Shown here: positions 33,148 to 41,518 of the stretch, in pieces
How positions within the stretch are numbered: position 1 is the stretch's first letter
How the letters are laid out: each line of letters begins with the position of its first letter
Assembly: GCF_900143525.1 (NCBI RefSeq)
Contig: NZ_FREZ01000016.1
Span: 25,340-89,339, forward strand
Length of the DNA: 64,000 bases
Origin: Ruegeria sp. Alg231-54
Lineage (GTDB): Bacteria > Pseudomonadota > Alphaproteobacteria > Rhodobacterales > Rhodobacteraceae
Direction: 5' to 3'
The notes under the pieces: generated by a model
The model's input: the letters and a program-made list of their open reading frames with translations, nothing else
Databases searched by the model: none
What the model was told of the DNA's origin: nothing
Position numbers and translations under genes: made by a program

Positions 33148-34191
33148 TCATGGTATGACAATCGTTTGCTCGGGTTTCCAACTGAGCCAGATGTTTTCTC
33201 CCTCTGACAGAATTGGAACATCCTGATCGCGCGCGACCATTTTGTAGGTGTGGTCGTCACACTGCACGATGCAGGTTGACGTCGCCCCTGCAAACATCCG
33301 CTGAACCAACGTCCCATTGACTTTGTACAGGCCCTCCTGTTCAGGCTCAGTTGCAGAAATGCTCAGGCTTTCGGGACGCACGGCCAAGGCGCTGGCCGTT
33401 TCGGCGCCCCGGGGGATCTTGATACTTTGGTTGCCTGACACGTTCAATCTTCCATTCCCATCACTTTCAACAATGATGTTGGCATCGCCCAGAAACTCGG
33501 CGGTGAACCGGTCAACCGGGTTGTTATAGACAGAGCGCGGTGGCCCGGACTGAATCATCCGGCCGTCGCGCAGAATGCCAATCTTGTCGGACAGCGTCAG
33601 AGCTTCTTCCTGATCGTGGGTCACAAAAATCGTCGTGATCCCTATTTCGTGTTGAATGCGCTTCAACTCAACCTGCATATCCACCCGCAGCGACTTGTCG
33701 AGCGCAGAGAGCGGTTCGTCCAGCAGCAGAACGCGCGGATTGGTGACAATGGCCCGCGCCAAGGCCACGCGCTGGCGCTGACCACCGGACAGCTGGTGTG
33801 GCTTGCGATCCCCAAGATTGCTCAGTTGCACCAGCTCGAGCGCTTCGCCGACGCGCCGCCGTTCTTCATCGGAGCCAACCTTTCGTACCCGCAACCCAAA
33901 TCCGACATTGTCCGCAATGCTCATGTTTGGAAACAGCGCATAGTTCTGGAACATCATGCCGATTTCACGCTTTTCAACCGGGATCTGGTCAACCGATTTA
34001 TCCCCGATGTGGATTGACCCGCGATCTGCAAACAGAAAGCCTGCAATTGTCCGCAGCAGGGTGGTTTTGCCGCTTCCAGAGGGTCCGAGAAGGGCAAAAA
34101 ATCCACCGTCGGGGAACTCCATCGACACATCATCCAATGCGGTGAACTTCCCGAATTTCTTGGTGAGGTTTTTGACGGAAACTTCAGCCAT
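33148..34191 (-). CDS. PotA-like ABC transporter ATP-binding protein
   Basis: A 347-residue ATPase of the polyamine/2-aminoethylphosphonate/iron class. Walker A GPSGSGKTT near residue 38, QNYALFPNMSIADNVGFGL, signature LSGGQRQRVALARA, Walker B VLLLDEPLSALD and TIFVTHDQEEAL are intact, and a C-terminal TOBE-type domain follows (AVRPESLSISATEPEQEGLY). The gene overlaps the permease fragment by 1 base. The other parts of the importer (full permeases, binding protein) are missing from the window, so the gene is probably an orphan left by a deletion or insertion. Confidence 0.88.
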   Translation of the reverse strand: MAEVSVKNLTKKFGKFTALDDVSMEFPDGGFFALLGPSGSGKTTLLRTIAGFLFADRGSIHIGDKSVDQIPVEKREIGMMFQNYALFPNMSIADNVGFGLRVRKVGSDEERRRVGEALELVQLSNLGDRKPHQLSGGQRQRVALARAIVTNPRVLLLDEPLSALDKSLRVDMQVELKRIQHEIGITTIFVTHDQEEALTLSDKIGILRDGRMIQSGPPRSVYNNPVDRFTAEFLGDANIIVESDGNGRLNVSGNQSIKIPRGAETASALAVRPESLSISATEPEQEGLYKVNGTLVQRMFAGATSTCIVQCDDHTYKMVARDQDVPILSEGENIWLSWKPEQTIVIP

Positions 34192-34661
34192 TAGCGTTCT
34201 CCTCCAAAGTTCGAAAAGCGTGCGGCGATCAGCATCACAAGCATGGATACCGATATAATGATGGTCGAGATTGCATTGATCTCAGGCGTAAAGCCTTTGC
34301 GGATCGAGGTGTAGATCAGAACCGGCAGGGTGCTGTCGCCGGGTTCGGAAAGAAAGTAGGAAATGACGAACTGGTCAAAGCTGACGGCAAAGGCAAAAAG
34401 AGCGCCCGCAATGATCCCGGGAATGATCCAAGGGAAGGTAACGCGCCGCGTCACAGTCCAAGCGTTGGCACCCAGGGAGCGTGCAGCCTCTTCCAACGTG
34501 GCGTCAAACGTCGCGAGGCGTGCGCTGACCACGACGATGACATAGGGAATGGCCAAGGCTACATGTCCGATAATCACGGATGGTGTTCCGCGGCCCAGTC
34601 CAATGCCAAAGAAGAAAATTAGCATGGCGGTACCGGTAATGAGCCATGGGATTGCGATCGG
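34191..34661 (-). pseudogene. PotC-like ABC permease, 5'-truncated
   Basis: The C-terminal half of a spermidine/putrescine-type permease. From 34661 leftward the frame reads IAIPWLITGTAMLIFFFGIG, then HVALAIPYVIVVVSARLATF, TLEEAARSLGANAWTVTRRV (the EAA loop) and FAVSFDQFVISYFLSEPGDS. Only about 155 residues remain of an expected 260-280; the first three helices are gone. The frame continues upstream for some 15 codons of unrelated text to a TGA. The break near 34660-34710 is the left junction of the restriction-modification island. An internal Met at 34625 is not a credible native start. Confidence 0.8.
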
Positions 34662-34943
34662 AGGGTCTGTATGTTTTCGACGCGCTGAGAAAAGAAAACT
34701 TGTGCTTTTGTGTGAGAAAACTCAAAGAACGTCCTTATCCGCACAGTTGCGTTCATGGGATAGTATATTTCATGTCTGTGCGAACTTCACCCAAGGAACT
34801 CTCTTGGATCGGCTCGGTAGGTGATGACCCAGCCCAGAGATCGAAAATTCAGGTAAGTTTGAGACTTAGCGGATCGCAAACGAGGTTGGCTTGGAGTTTC
34901 CCAGCCTCGAGAAGCAGAATTCAAGCCTTCTTTCGTCTATTTG

Positions 34944-35678
34944 TCACGCTGCCTTTATTTTCAGACCATGGAGCCAATCCGTGTAAGCATTGCCGCTATT
35001 CGTCAGACAAATACAGCCATTTACTTCTTCTAACAGCCCCCGCTCTTTTAAGTTAGAGATTCTCTGCGACAAAGACGTTAATATTGATTTCTGAGAAGTC
35101 ATCCGGCTGTGTAGGTAGCAAAGCTCGCACCATGCGGCTTGTAGTTCTGACCGATCAAGTTGTCCTCGCTCGGAAGCCCAAGATAAAACATGATATAGGC
35201 CCTCATAATAATCGACTTCAAAAACCTTGTTGGACCATTCCATGCAAAAAGCTGTCGTCCCACTGTCTTTGGTGTAAATTCCATCCGACAGTGAAAGCAG
35301 TTCGTAGCGATTGATCAGAAGATATGCACCATAGATAATCGCTGGGTTCACTGTCTTTTCTGATTCATGCCATATTCGAATAGCAATATCGGCCTCAGAG
35401 CCGCTAAGCCTTGCAGCTATCCATTGATCAGGTTTTTTCCAACTCAGCGGGCGCTCCTTGCTACCGGCTTCAAGGAATTTAGCGTCGACAAGTCCTCGAA
35501 CGTCAGATTTAGCAACGTTCGGTAAGATTCCGAGGAGCTTTCGAACTACACTATACTTTGGGAGCTTCGGGTTTCGCACCAATGGTTCAACAGCTAAGCT
35601 GGGGCTGAACAACGTTGCCTCATCAGGAAGACGTTGGGTGCTCAGTTTATTTTCCACAAAGGTTTGCTGCACTCTCAT
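34944..35678 (-). CDS. Unrecognised protein, last gene of the R-M island
   Basis: About 244 residues, no family recognised. The C-terminal 70 residues suggest a winged helix (SILTSLSQRISNLKERGLLE, then NGCICLTNSGNAYTDWL). The middle has YGAYLLINRYELLSLSDGIY. The ATG at 35678 is preferred to a TTG 12 bases upstream. It lies 27 bases after the probable nuclease gene in the same direction, so it is likely part of the system as a specificity, control or nuclease-partner subunit; this is inference. Its base composition is A+T-richer by eye than the flanking chromosome, as in the whole island. Confidence 0.6.
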   Translation of the reverse strand: MRVQQTFVENKLSTQRLPDEATLFSPSLAVEPLVRNPKLPKYSVVRKLLGILPNVAKSDVRGLVDAKFLEAGSKERPLSWKKPDQWIAARLSGSEADIAIRIWHESEKTVNPAIIYGAYLLINRYELLSLSDGIYTKDSGTTAFCMEWSNKVFEVDYYEGLYHVLSWASERGQLDRSELQAAWCELCYLHSRMTSQKSILTSLSQRISNLKERGLLEEVNGCICLTNSGNAYTDWLHGLKIKAA

Positions 35679-35705
35679 AGTTGCTTTCAAAAAGACTCAG
35701 ACCGC

Positions 35706-37013
35706 CTAAATATCGTCCAAGGTTTGAACGTGTTCAACCCAAGACGAACGAGGTACTCCGTAGCTTGTTGTCACGGATCTTGTGGCCCTGCATTTCGCTG
35801 CTGGATCGCTGATCCAATAGACACTGTTTGTTTCTTCAGTTTTGAAGTTTTCGATAATTGCGAGAACATATGAGTTCCCCAAGGACGCTGCTTGAAACCA
35901 CTCTCGTTCAGTCAGGCTGGGAGAGCATTGGTTGACTGAGCTTTTTACTTCGACATGAATGGTGCGTCGCCCCTTTTTTGCAAGTAGATCGTAACCAACT
36001 CGTTGACCGCTTACGTCATGAACTTCCCAGCTTGCGTCTCGGAAAGCCTGAGCGACAAATTGTTCGGCAGCCCATCCGTGTGAAGTTTGAGGCGGCCGAG
36101 CGGGTGTCCCTCCAAGAATTGGTTCGGGTATGGTATCTGATAACTTCCGCCTGCGAATATTCTGACGCGGATTTTTAATAGTCGTCTTTTCTTCATGAAT
36201 TACCTCATGACGGCCGACGGAATAGATCTTTGAATCGATGGAATCTTGGGTTGCCAACACTCTCATGTTTGATGGATTGCTTTCATCTTGAATGAAATAT
36301 GCATCCGCTTCGGCCGCGGTAAAGTTAAAATCAAGTAGGAAATCTGAAACGGTCACATAAGCACCCTTGCCAGAGAAGAGCCCCTCCTCAGAATCATGGT
36401 AAATAGCAGATATTAATGGAAAAATAGGAATTCTAGAACCATTCGGTGCAATGTATGGAGCGAAGTTGTCGATATTCTGAAGATCCACGACAGCGTAACC
36501 ATTGCCCCCTGGATCGATACGAAGCCATTTGCGATGGCTTTCGTTTCGATACTCAGCTCCCGCTGGCGCTAGGGAACAAGATTGTCCAATCCGGTAGCGG
36601 CATTTTTCGCGAGGTTGGTTCAAAAAACTTGGGCTTTGCAAATCGGCAGCTGTCGCATAACAACCAACTCCTTTTTGAAGGTTAAAGTTATTGCGCCAGA
36701 TATTCGACGGATACTTTCTGCCCGGCGGGATAAGTCCCGTTCTGGCAAGGTAACTACCTTCAAATAGCATTAAAACACTATCGTTCGCTGGTTGGCTGGC
36801 TTTGGAATAAAGTAGGTCCAGCCGAGCTTGCAAAATTTCTGTCGGCGTAAACATCCCAGAAAATATGCTAGGTGTCTCATTCTGGTAGAATTTCAGCCCA
36901 AAGAAAATTTGAGCAAACCGGCCTTTGTATGTGCGTCCACCGGCGGCTGATTTATGCTGCACCAGCTCGTTCAGCGCTATTTGATAAGTCGCTGCGTTTG
37001 AAACATCCAGCAT
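35706..37013 (-). CDS. Probable restriction endonuclease with C-terminal PD-(D/E)XK (DUF3883-like) domain
   Basis: A 435-residue protein. The last 125 residues fit a DUF3883/Mrr-like nuclease fold: GWAAEQFVAQAFRD (Glu317), RVGYDLLAKKG (Asp342), IHVEVKSS (Glu355, Lys357), then LTEREWFQAASLGNSYVLAI. These supply the E-D-ExK catalytic set of PD-(D/E)XK enzymes. The N-terminal 300 residues are unassigned and include KCRYRIGQSCSLAP with two Cys; they probably bind DNA or target sequence. It starts 3 bases after the cytosine methylase stop, so the methylases are made first. Cleavage of unmethylated DNA is inferred. Confidence 0.7.
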   Translation of the reverse strand: MLDVSNAATYQIALNELVQHKSAAGGRTYKGRFAQIFFGLKFYQNETPSIFSGMFTPTEILQARLDLLYSKASQPANDSVLMLFEGSYLARTGLIPPGRKYPSNIWRNNFNLQKGVGCYATAADLQSPSFLNQPREKCRYRIGQSCSLAPAGAEYRNESHRKWLRIDPGGNGYAVVDLQNIDNFAPYIAPNGSRIPIFPLISAIYHDSEEGLFSGKGAYVTVSDFLLDFNFTAAEADAYFIQDESNPSNMRVLATQDSIDSKIYSVGRHEVIHEEKTTIKNPRQNIRRRKLSDTIPEPILGGTPARPPQTSHGWAAEQFVAQAFRDASWEVHDVSGQRVGYDLLAKKGRRTIHVEVKSSVNQCSPSLTEREWFQAASLGNSYVLAIIENFKTEETNSVYWISDPAAKCRATRSVTTSYGVPRSSWVEHVQTLDDI

Positions 37014-37016
37014 TGT

Positions 37017-38192
37017 TCAGACGAGTTCCTCTTTGAAGCCATGATATAGCTCTGCTGCGTTTATCTCGTCGCGAAAAAAAGCTTGAAGACGGTTCAGCGG
37101 GCGAGAAATATAGTCTAAGTCGCTACCATCCTGCGCAGGCTCAATTGGCGGCAAATCAGATATTGCTTCTGAAACGCTTGGCGTTGAAGGGAGCTCCAAG
37201 CTCAGCTGCTTACTGTCCCAAGCAGTAACCGGCACTGGCAGAATTGGTAATTTGGCGTCCAACCTGACGCCCAAGAGTAAAACTCTAGTTCGGCGTTGTG
37301 GAACGCCATATTCATGCGCACCAATTGTATGCACCTGCACTGAATAGCCCACTTTCTCCAACTCATATCGGATCTGCTTGAGCACAAGTCCGCCTTCCAT
37401 GCTCTTCAATCCAGGAACATTTTCAAATAGAAACATATCGGGGCGCAGTTCTCGCAAAACCGATGCGTATGAACGAAACAGATGGTTTCGCTCATCATCC
37501 ATGGATCGCCTATTGCCAGCTGTCGAAAACCCTTGGCACGGGGGACCACCGAGAACTATCAGCGGTTTATTCGCCTTTTGCCTGTTTGAGGAACGCGAGA
37601 CAAGAGTAGCGCGAACGTCATCACTTCGCAGATCCCCCACCAACGCATCGTTCGATATGTTGTGTTGAAAACTGGAAACGGCTGCTTTGTCTATGTCTAC
37701 CGCATACAAGTGATTCCATCCTGCCCACTTGAAACCTAGCGACAACCCTCCGCAACCACAAAACAAATCAACGAAAGCCCCAGCTTCTCCCAGACTTCTA
37801 GCAATTTGATATGCAAGTAACGGTGGAACCGCATTTCCGATCTGTTTGTTTATTGAGGTCTTGCTTCCACAAAAAATGAAAGAATCCGGAAAAGACTGTA
37901 AGCGAGCAGCCTCTCGCTGCGAGATTACCCGATCTTGGGAGTAATGTATGAAACGTCCGTTGCCCGGACGATTGAAATACGTGGAAACTGTGTGCGCCGG
38001 TTCATCGTGTCGCATTCTTCCATAGTAAGATGATCTAGAACCCCTACCCTGTTTGTAGCTAAGCCGGATCTGATCAAGACGCTTCGAAGGTATCGTTTCG
38101 GGAATATCTTTCCAATTTCCTCCAGGAGGAACAGAAAGTACCATTTTCAAGTCTAGGTCACTTAATGTGGCGCTGTAGTGATTTGGGATCAT
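37017..38192 (-). CDS. Circularly permuted DNA cytosine-5 methyltransferase
   Basis: A 391-residue C5 methylase with motifs in permuted order. Motif IX (RVISQREAARLQSFP, residues 89-103) and X (INKQIGNAVPPL, 114-125) come first; then motif I (FVDLFCGCGGLSLGF, 140-154), IV with catalytic Cys219 (GGPPCQGFS), VI (FENVPGL, about 256-262) and VIII (QRRTR, about 299-303). In normal enzymes I precedes IX and X. The same arrangement is known in M.BssHII. The N-terminal segment NHYSATLSDLDLKM, then VPPGGNWKDIPE, is text normally found after motif VIII, so the permutation is clean. ATGA overlap joins it to the adenine methylase gene. Confidence 0.92.
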   Translation of the reverse strand: MIPNHYSATLSDLDLKMVLSVPPGGNWKDIPETIPSKRLDQIRLSYKQGRGSRSSYYGRMRHDEPAHTVSTYFNRPGNGRFIHYSQDRVISQREAARLQSFPDSFIFCGSKTSINKQIGNAVPPLLAYQIARSLGEAGAFVDLFCGCGGLSLGFKWAGWNHLYAVDIDKAAVSSFQHNISNDALVGDLRSDDVRATLVSRSSNRQKANKPLIVLGGPPCQGFSTAGNRRSMDDERNHLFRSYASVLRELRPDMFLFENVPGLKSMEGGLVLKQIRYELEKVGYSVQVHTIGAHEYGVPQRRTRVLLLGVRLDAKLPILPVPVTAWDSKQLSLELPSTPSVSEAISDLPPIEPAQDGSDLDYISRPLNRLQAFFRDEINAAELYHGFKEELV

Positions 38193-39811
38193 TGCTCATT
38201 CCACAGCTTGCGAATGAGGTTGGTGTCAAGTTCATTGCAGCTAGCGCGCGTAAGCACTTGCATAAACGAAATGAACGCGTCTTCGGATAATTTGAACAAT
38301 TTGGCAACGGCTATGTCTGCTCGAGTTTCCGCGTGCTGCCTTTGTTCAAAAACACCTGTCGCGAAGGAGGCAAGCCTTTCTATGTCTTTGATTTGAAGTT
38401 GCGGAATTCGAGTGTTGCGAACAACGCCGAGAGAGACATGTGACGTTGTCAACAACCCTCTGATTTGCACCTCCATCACTGATGAGTTCAACAATGTCAA
38501 AAGTCCCAGAAGAGACTTTTTGGAATGCTGACGCAAATGTAAGACGTGCAGTGAATTTCCGGTCACCCAACCTGGCGGAATGATTGTGGCCTGCATTCGG
38601 CGGATTTGGCTTGGACGGGAAACATCACGCCAAACAATTCTAGGAAACTGCGAAGACTTCGGTACTACAAGTTCTCTAAGAAAGGCTTGAGGCGATTCAG
38701 GAAACTTATATCGGTCTACCATGCGTCCCTTTATGAAGGGGTGGACGCCAGCGTCGCCCAGTTTACTTGCGATACCTGTTTCGTCAATTTCCCTACCCAT
38801 CCAAATGCCGAGTTCCTGATCGTTGTTTTCAAGACTTCCAAGCGTGGGTAGGCCATCCAGCATAGACTCAATTTCCATTCCAGAAAATCCGATTTGAAAT
38901 GGTATGTTGACTAATCTTCTATTTTGGATGCTCGAATTAGAAATCTTTCCTGTTTCGCAGTCGCCGTGTCTGTCGAAAAGTCTCAAATCAAACTGAACTT
39001 CGCGTTTTGACTTGGTCGCGGACACCGATACGAAGGACTGGTCAACGTCGGGGAAGCTTTTGAGTTCCGCAGGAAAATAATTCACTTCCCGCAGTGAGGC
39101 GTTTTCAAAAATCCACTTCCTGAGACTCAAAGAGTTTTGGTCGCAAAACAAACTCGCAGGAACAATGATCCCCAAAGCTCCATCACTTTTGAGAAGCGAA
39201 ATACTCAATTCCGTGCCGACCCTTGAGATATTTGTACCCCAACCAGAAAACTTTCTTTCTGGTTGAGATTGTGGAAACTCAGTTGCGTAAAACTCATCTT
39301 CTCGGCGTAGAGCAGAAATCAACCGCGCCTTCTCTGCAGAGGACAAATGAGCTAGTTCGCGGCGATCTGGCTTTAGTGCTTCCCAGGGCGGGTTGGTAAC
39401 GCATACGTCGAATTTTTCCTTAAAATTAAGGCCTATCCGAAAGGCATCTCCAACTTCAGCCGTAATGTCGGCGCGAAGTTTGTTTGTTTGGATAAGTCGC
39501 GATATGTTCTTCTGGGCATCGGCTACCGCTTTTTCGTCGCAATCCCAAACATGAATATCAAGCTTTTCCAGCTTAGCTAATCGACAGGCATTCTCTTCAA
39601 GGAAAGCGCAAATTAGGCGCCCGTCTCCGCAAAACGGATCAATGATTGCCGCGCATTTCTTCCAAGAAACGTTCTTCGATACAGCCTTTGCAAGAGGTGA
39701 TCCGATGTGGCTCGGAGTGTAGAAACGGCCCGACAGTCTCTGTGAGAGCGTCTTCTTGGCATACTCCGGTGACTTATCTGAGGTTCTAAGCTTTGTTAGG
39801 ACGTCGTTCAT
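38189..39811 (-). CDS. DNA adenine-N6 methyltransferase (Eco57I/TaqI-like)
   Basis: A 540-residue N6-adenine methylase. GRFYTPSHIGSPLAKAV precedes motif I (IDPFCGDGRL, about 57-66) and motif IV NPPW (140-143). GALGIIVPASLFCDQNSLSL is the usual post-catalytic strand. The C-terminal half (about 300-540) should be the target-recognition domain: KGRMVDRYKF, VWRDVSRPSQIRRMQATIIP, LHVLHLRQHSKKSLLGLLTL, LLTTSHVSLGVVRNTRIPQL. Type IIS systems such as Alw26I/Esp3I use one adenine and one cytosine methylase for the two strands of an asymmetric site; the pairing here may mean the same. It is the first gene of the island operon. Confidence 0.87.
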   Translation of the reverse strand: MNDVLTKLRTSDKSPEYAKKTLSQRLSGRFYTPSHIGSPLAKAVSKNVSWKKCAAIIDPFCGDGRLICAFLEENACRLAKLEKLDIHVWDCDEKAVADAQKNISRLIQTNKLRADITAEVGDAFRIGLNFKEKFDVCVTNPPWEALKPDRRELAHLSSAEKARLISALRREDEFYATEFPQSQPERKFSGWGTNISRVGTELSISLLKSDGALGIIVPASLFCDQNSLSLRKWIFENASLREVNYFPAELKSFPDVDQSFVSVSATKSKREVQFDLRLFDRHGDCETGKISNSSIQNRRLVNIPFQIGFSGMEIESMLDGLPTLGSLENNDQELGIWMGREIDETGIASKLGDAGVHPFIKGRMVDRYKFPESPQAFLRELVVPKSSQFPRIVWRDVSRPSQIRRMQATIIPPGWVTGNSLHVLHLRQHSKKSLLGLLTLLNSSVMEVQIRGLLTTSHVSLGVVRNTRIPQLQIKDIERLASFATGVFEQRQHAETRADIAVAKLFKLSEDAFISFMQVLTRASCNELDTNLIRKLWNEQ

Positions 39812-40729
39812 TATTAGCTGCTCGCGAGCGTTCTATTTTGATTTTTCCATACTCTGGCCCAGCCTAGCTGCTAAAGAAGAAGTGTGCCACAGCATTCGCT
39901 CACACAGCGCGAACATTAGATGGGTCAGTCGGCAACGTTTGACTCCAAGTTAATATTGAGGTCGGTCCACCTCAGATTCAAAACTGCGACGCTTGCAATC
40001 TGATCACCTCTCAGCTCAAAAAAAACCGTGCCTTTGCACTGACCCCATTATTTTTTGCACGTTCGACTGATAGCTGCAGTACATATTAGCGCCAGCGCGC
40101 TATTGCACTAAATTGGAGGTTTGAGTGTTTTGCTTACGGCTGTTGCGCCGTTTTGTACACGCGTGCGGCGGTTCAGTTGGATAACCTAATTTGGCTGTAG
40201 GTTTGGGGCTATTCTGGGTGATAGTTGATTGCAGAAGCTCTGACCGCTTGAAGTTCTGATAACGCAATTCTCCTTGAGGGCTGCCAAAATTGATTAAGCT
40301 TTCAACCGTCTATGGATTATTGCGATCAATCACTACCGTCGCGTCTGACCCAACAGTCAAAAAGTCCAGATACCCCGCGCTTGGCATGCGTGGGGTATAA
40401 ACAAAATTGCGCTGCGTCCGGGTAAGGCCGGGGGGTGGGGTGCGACATTCCGACTCAATCGGGTATCGGGTGGGCGAACCCGCAGGCGATTTGATTTTAG
40501 TGGCAGATCAGGGGCAGGAAAACATTGGCGAGAATTTATTCAATGTTTTCAGTACTGTCGGGCGACACATAGTTTTGCCATTTGGCGACATCTAAGTAAT
40601 TGATTTTATGCAAACTTGGTTTTCTGAAGCGCGCAAACTTTGCCATTTGCGACTCAAAGGCTTTCCATCAAATCAGAATGGTCAAAATGCTGCGACCAGT
40701 CTTCAGTGCTACTTCTATAACTGAGCCTT
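39812..40729. other. Long gap right of the R-M island, no gene supported
   Basis: This 918-base gap has no convincing gene. A 62-codon frame at 40407-40595 lacks a ribosome site and recognisable text. A near-perfect hairpin, TACCCCGCGC at 40371-40380 against GCGTGGGGTA at 40388-40397 (one mismatch), sits inside it; there is no T-run. The promoter of the methylase operon must lie at the left end, in A+T-rich sequence. The gap probably contains the right junction of the island, but no remnant of the missing polyamine-transporter genes was recognised. Confidence 0.45.
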
Positions 40730-41401
40730 CTATGTTTGATTGACACCAACCAAATCAGAATAAGAACGCTCACCGCGAGTGATTTGGCGTTTGAGGGTGT
40801 TCGTTGCTGCTTTTACTTTACCCTCGCCCAATAGCGATGTGATCGCTTGATGTTCCTTAAAAGATTTCGTCGTTCGATTGGAACGCTTGGACAGATGTGT
40901 CCGCATAGTTTGGACGATATCACTGACTTTTTGATATCCATCCCGCAGATAACTGTTTCCGCAGGACCTGAAAAACGCGTCGTGAAACTCGGCGTCAAGT
41001 TCCAAGTACTGCTCGAATTCATCCGCTTCCTGCGCTTCTGACATCTTAGAAACAATTGTAGCCAGCTCATTGATCAGAACCGACGGGTTCTTTTCAAGCG
41101 ACTGCTCCAAAGCTGCGGATTCTAGGATGAGCCGATACTGGCAAAGCTGCACCACGTCCTTTTGAGAAAGAGAGAATACAAAGGCTCCTCGATGAGGAAA
41201 TATCTGAACGAGCCCCTGAAGATTCAAAGCCGATAGCGCTTCGCGAATCGGAGTTTTACTGATGCCCATGGCATTTGACAGCTTCACTTCCGGCAACGAT
41301 TCACCCAATTGAAACGTGCCATTGATTATGCCTTTTCGGATATGCTCTTCAGCAGTTTTACTCAACGAATCCGGGCGCTTAATCTGCAAAATCTCGGTCA
41401 T
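40730..41401 (-). CDS. GntR-family (FCD) transcriptional regulator of the TRAP operon
   Basis: A 223-residue regulator. The winged helix (SKTAEEHIRKGIINGTFQLG, LSNAMGISKTPIREALSALN) is followed by an FCD effector domain with LDAEFHDAFFRSCGN and EHQAITSLLGEGKVKAA. His and Asp residues that bind a metal ion in FCD proteins are visible (D-x-x-F-H). It is divergent from dctP, with an inverted repeat between them. AGGA lies 10 bases before the ATG at 41401 and 4 bases before a GTG at 41407; either could be the start. The effector is probably the sugar acid or hydroxyacid taken up by the TRAP system. Confidence 0.88.
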   Translation of the reverse strand: MTEILQIKRPDSLSKTAEEHIRKGIINGTFQLGESLPEVKLSNAMGISKTPIREALSALNLQGLVQIFPHRGAFVFSLSQKDVVQLCQYRLILESAALEQSLEKNPSVLINELATIVSKMSEAQEADEFEQYLELDAEFHDAFFRSCGNSYLRDGYQKVSDIVQTMRTHLSKRSNRTTKSFKEHQAITSLLGEGKVKAATNTLKRQITRGERSYSDLVGVNQT

Positions 41402-41464
41402 TTTCACTTCGTCCTATTTCGTCTCCCTAACACAATAACACATGTAAGCTTGATTTCTATATTA

Positions 41465-41482
41465 TATCTGATATCTCAGATA
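41465..41482. promoter_or_regulatory. Putative GntR operator before dctP
   Basis: TATCTGA at 41465-41471 and TCAGATA at 41476-41482 form a perfect inverted repeat around TATC. Its inner 16 bases (41466-41481) recur exactly, on the opposite strand, at 57175-57190 in front of the second sugar ABC operon. It lies 37 bases before the dctP start codon and 64 bases before the GntR start, the expected place for a repressor of both. Confidence 0.75.
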
Positions 41483-41518
41483 ATAGATCGTAAAAAATAA
41501 AGTCCGTGGGAGAATACC

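Noticed and set aside
40407..40595. 62-codon frame as a small gene
   Set aside because: No ribosome site, no recognisable text and G+C-biased composition at its start; kept only as part of the gap.
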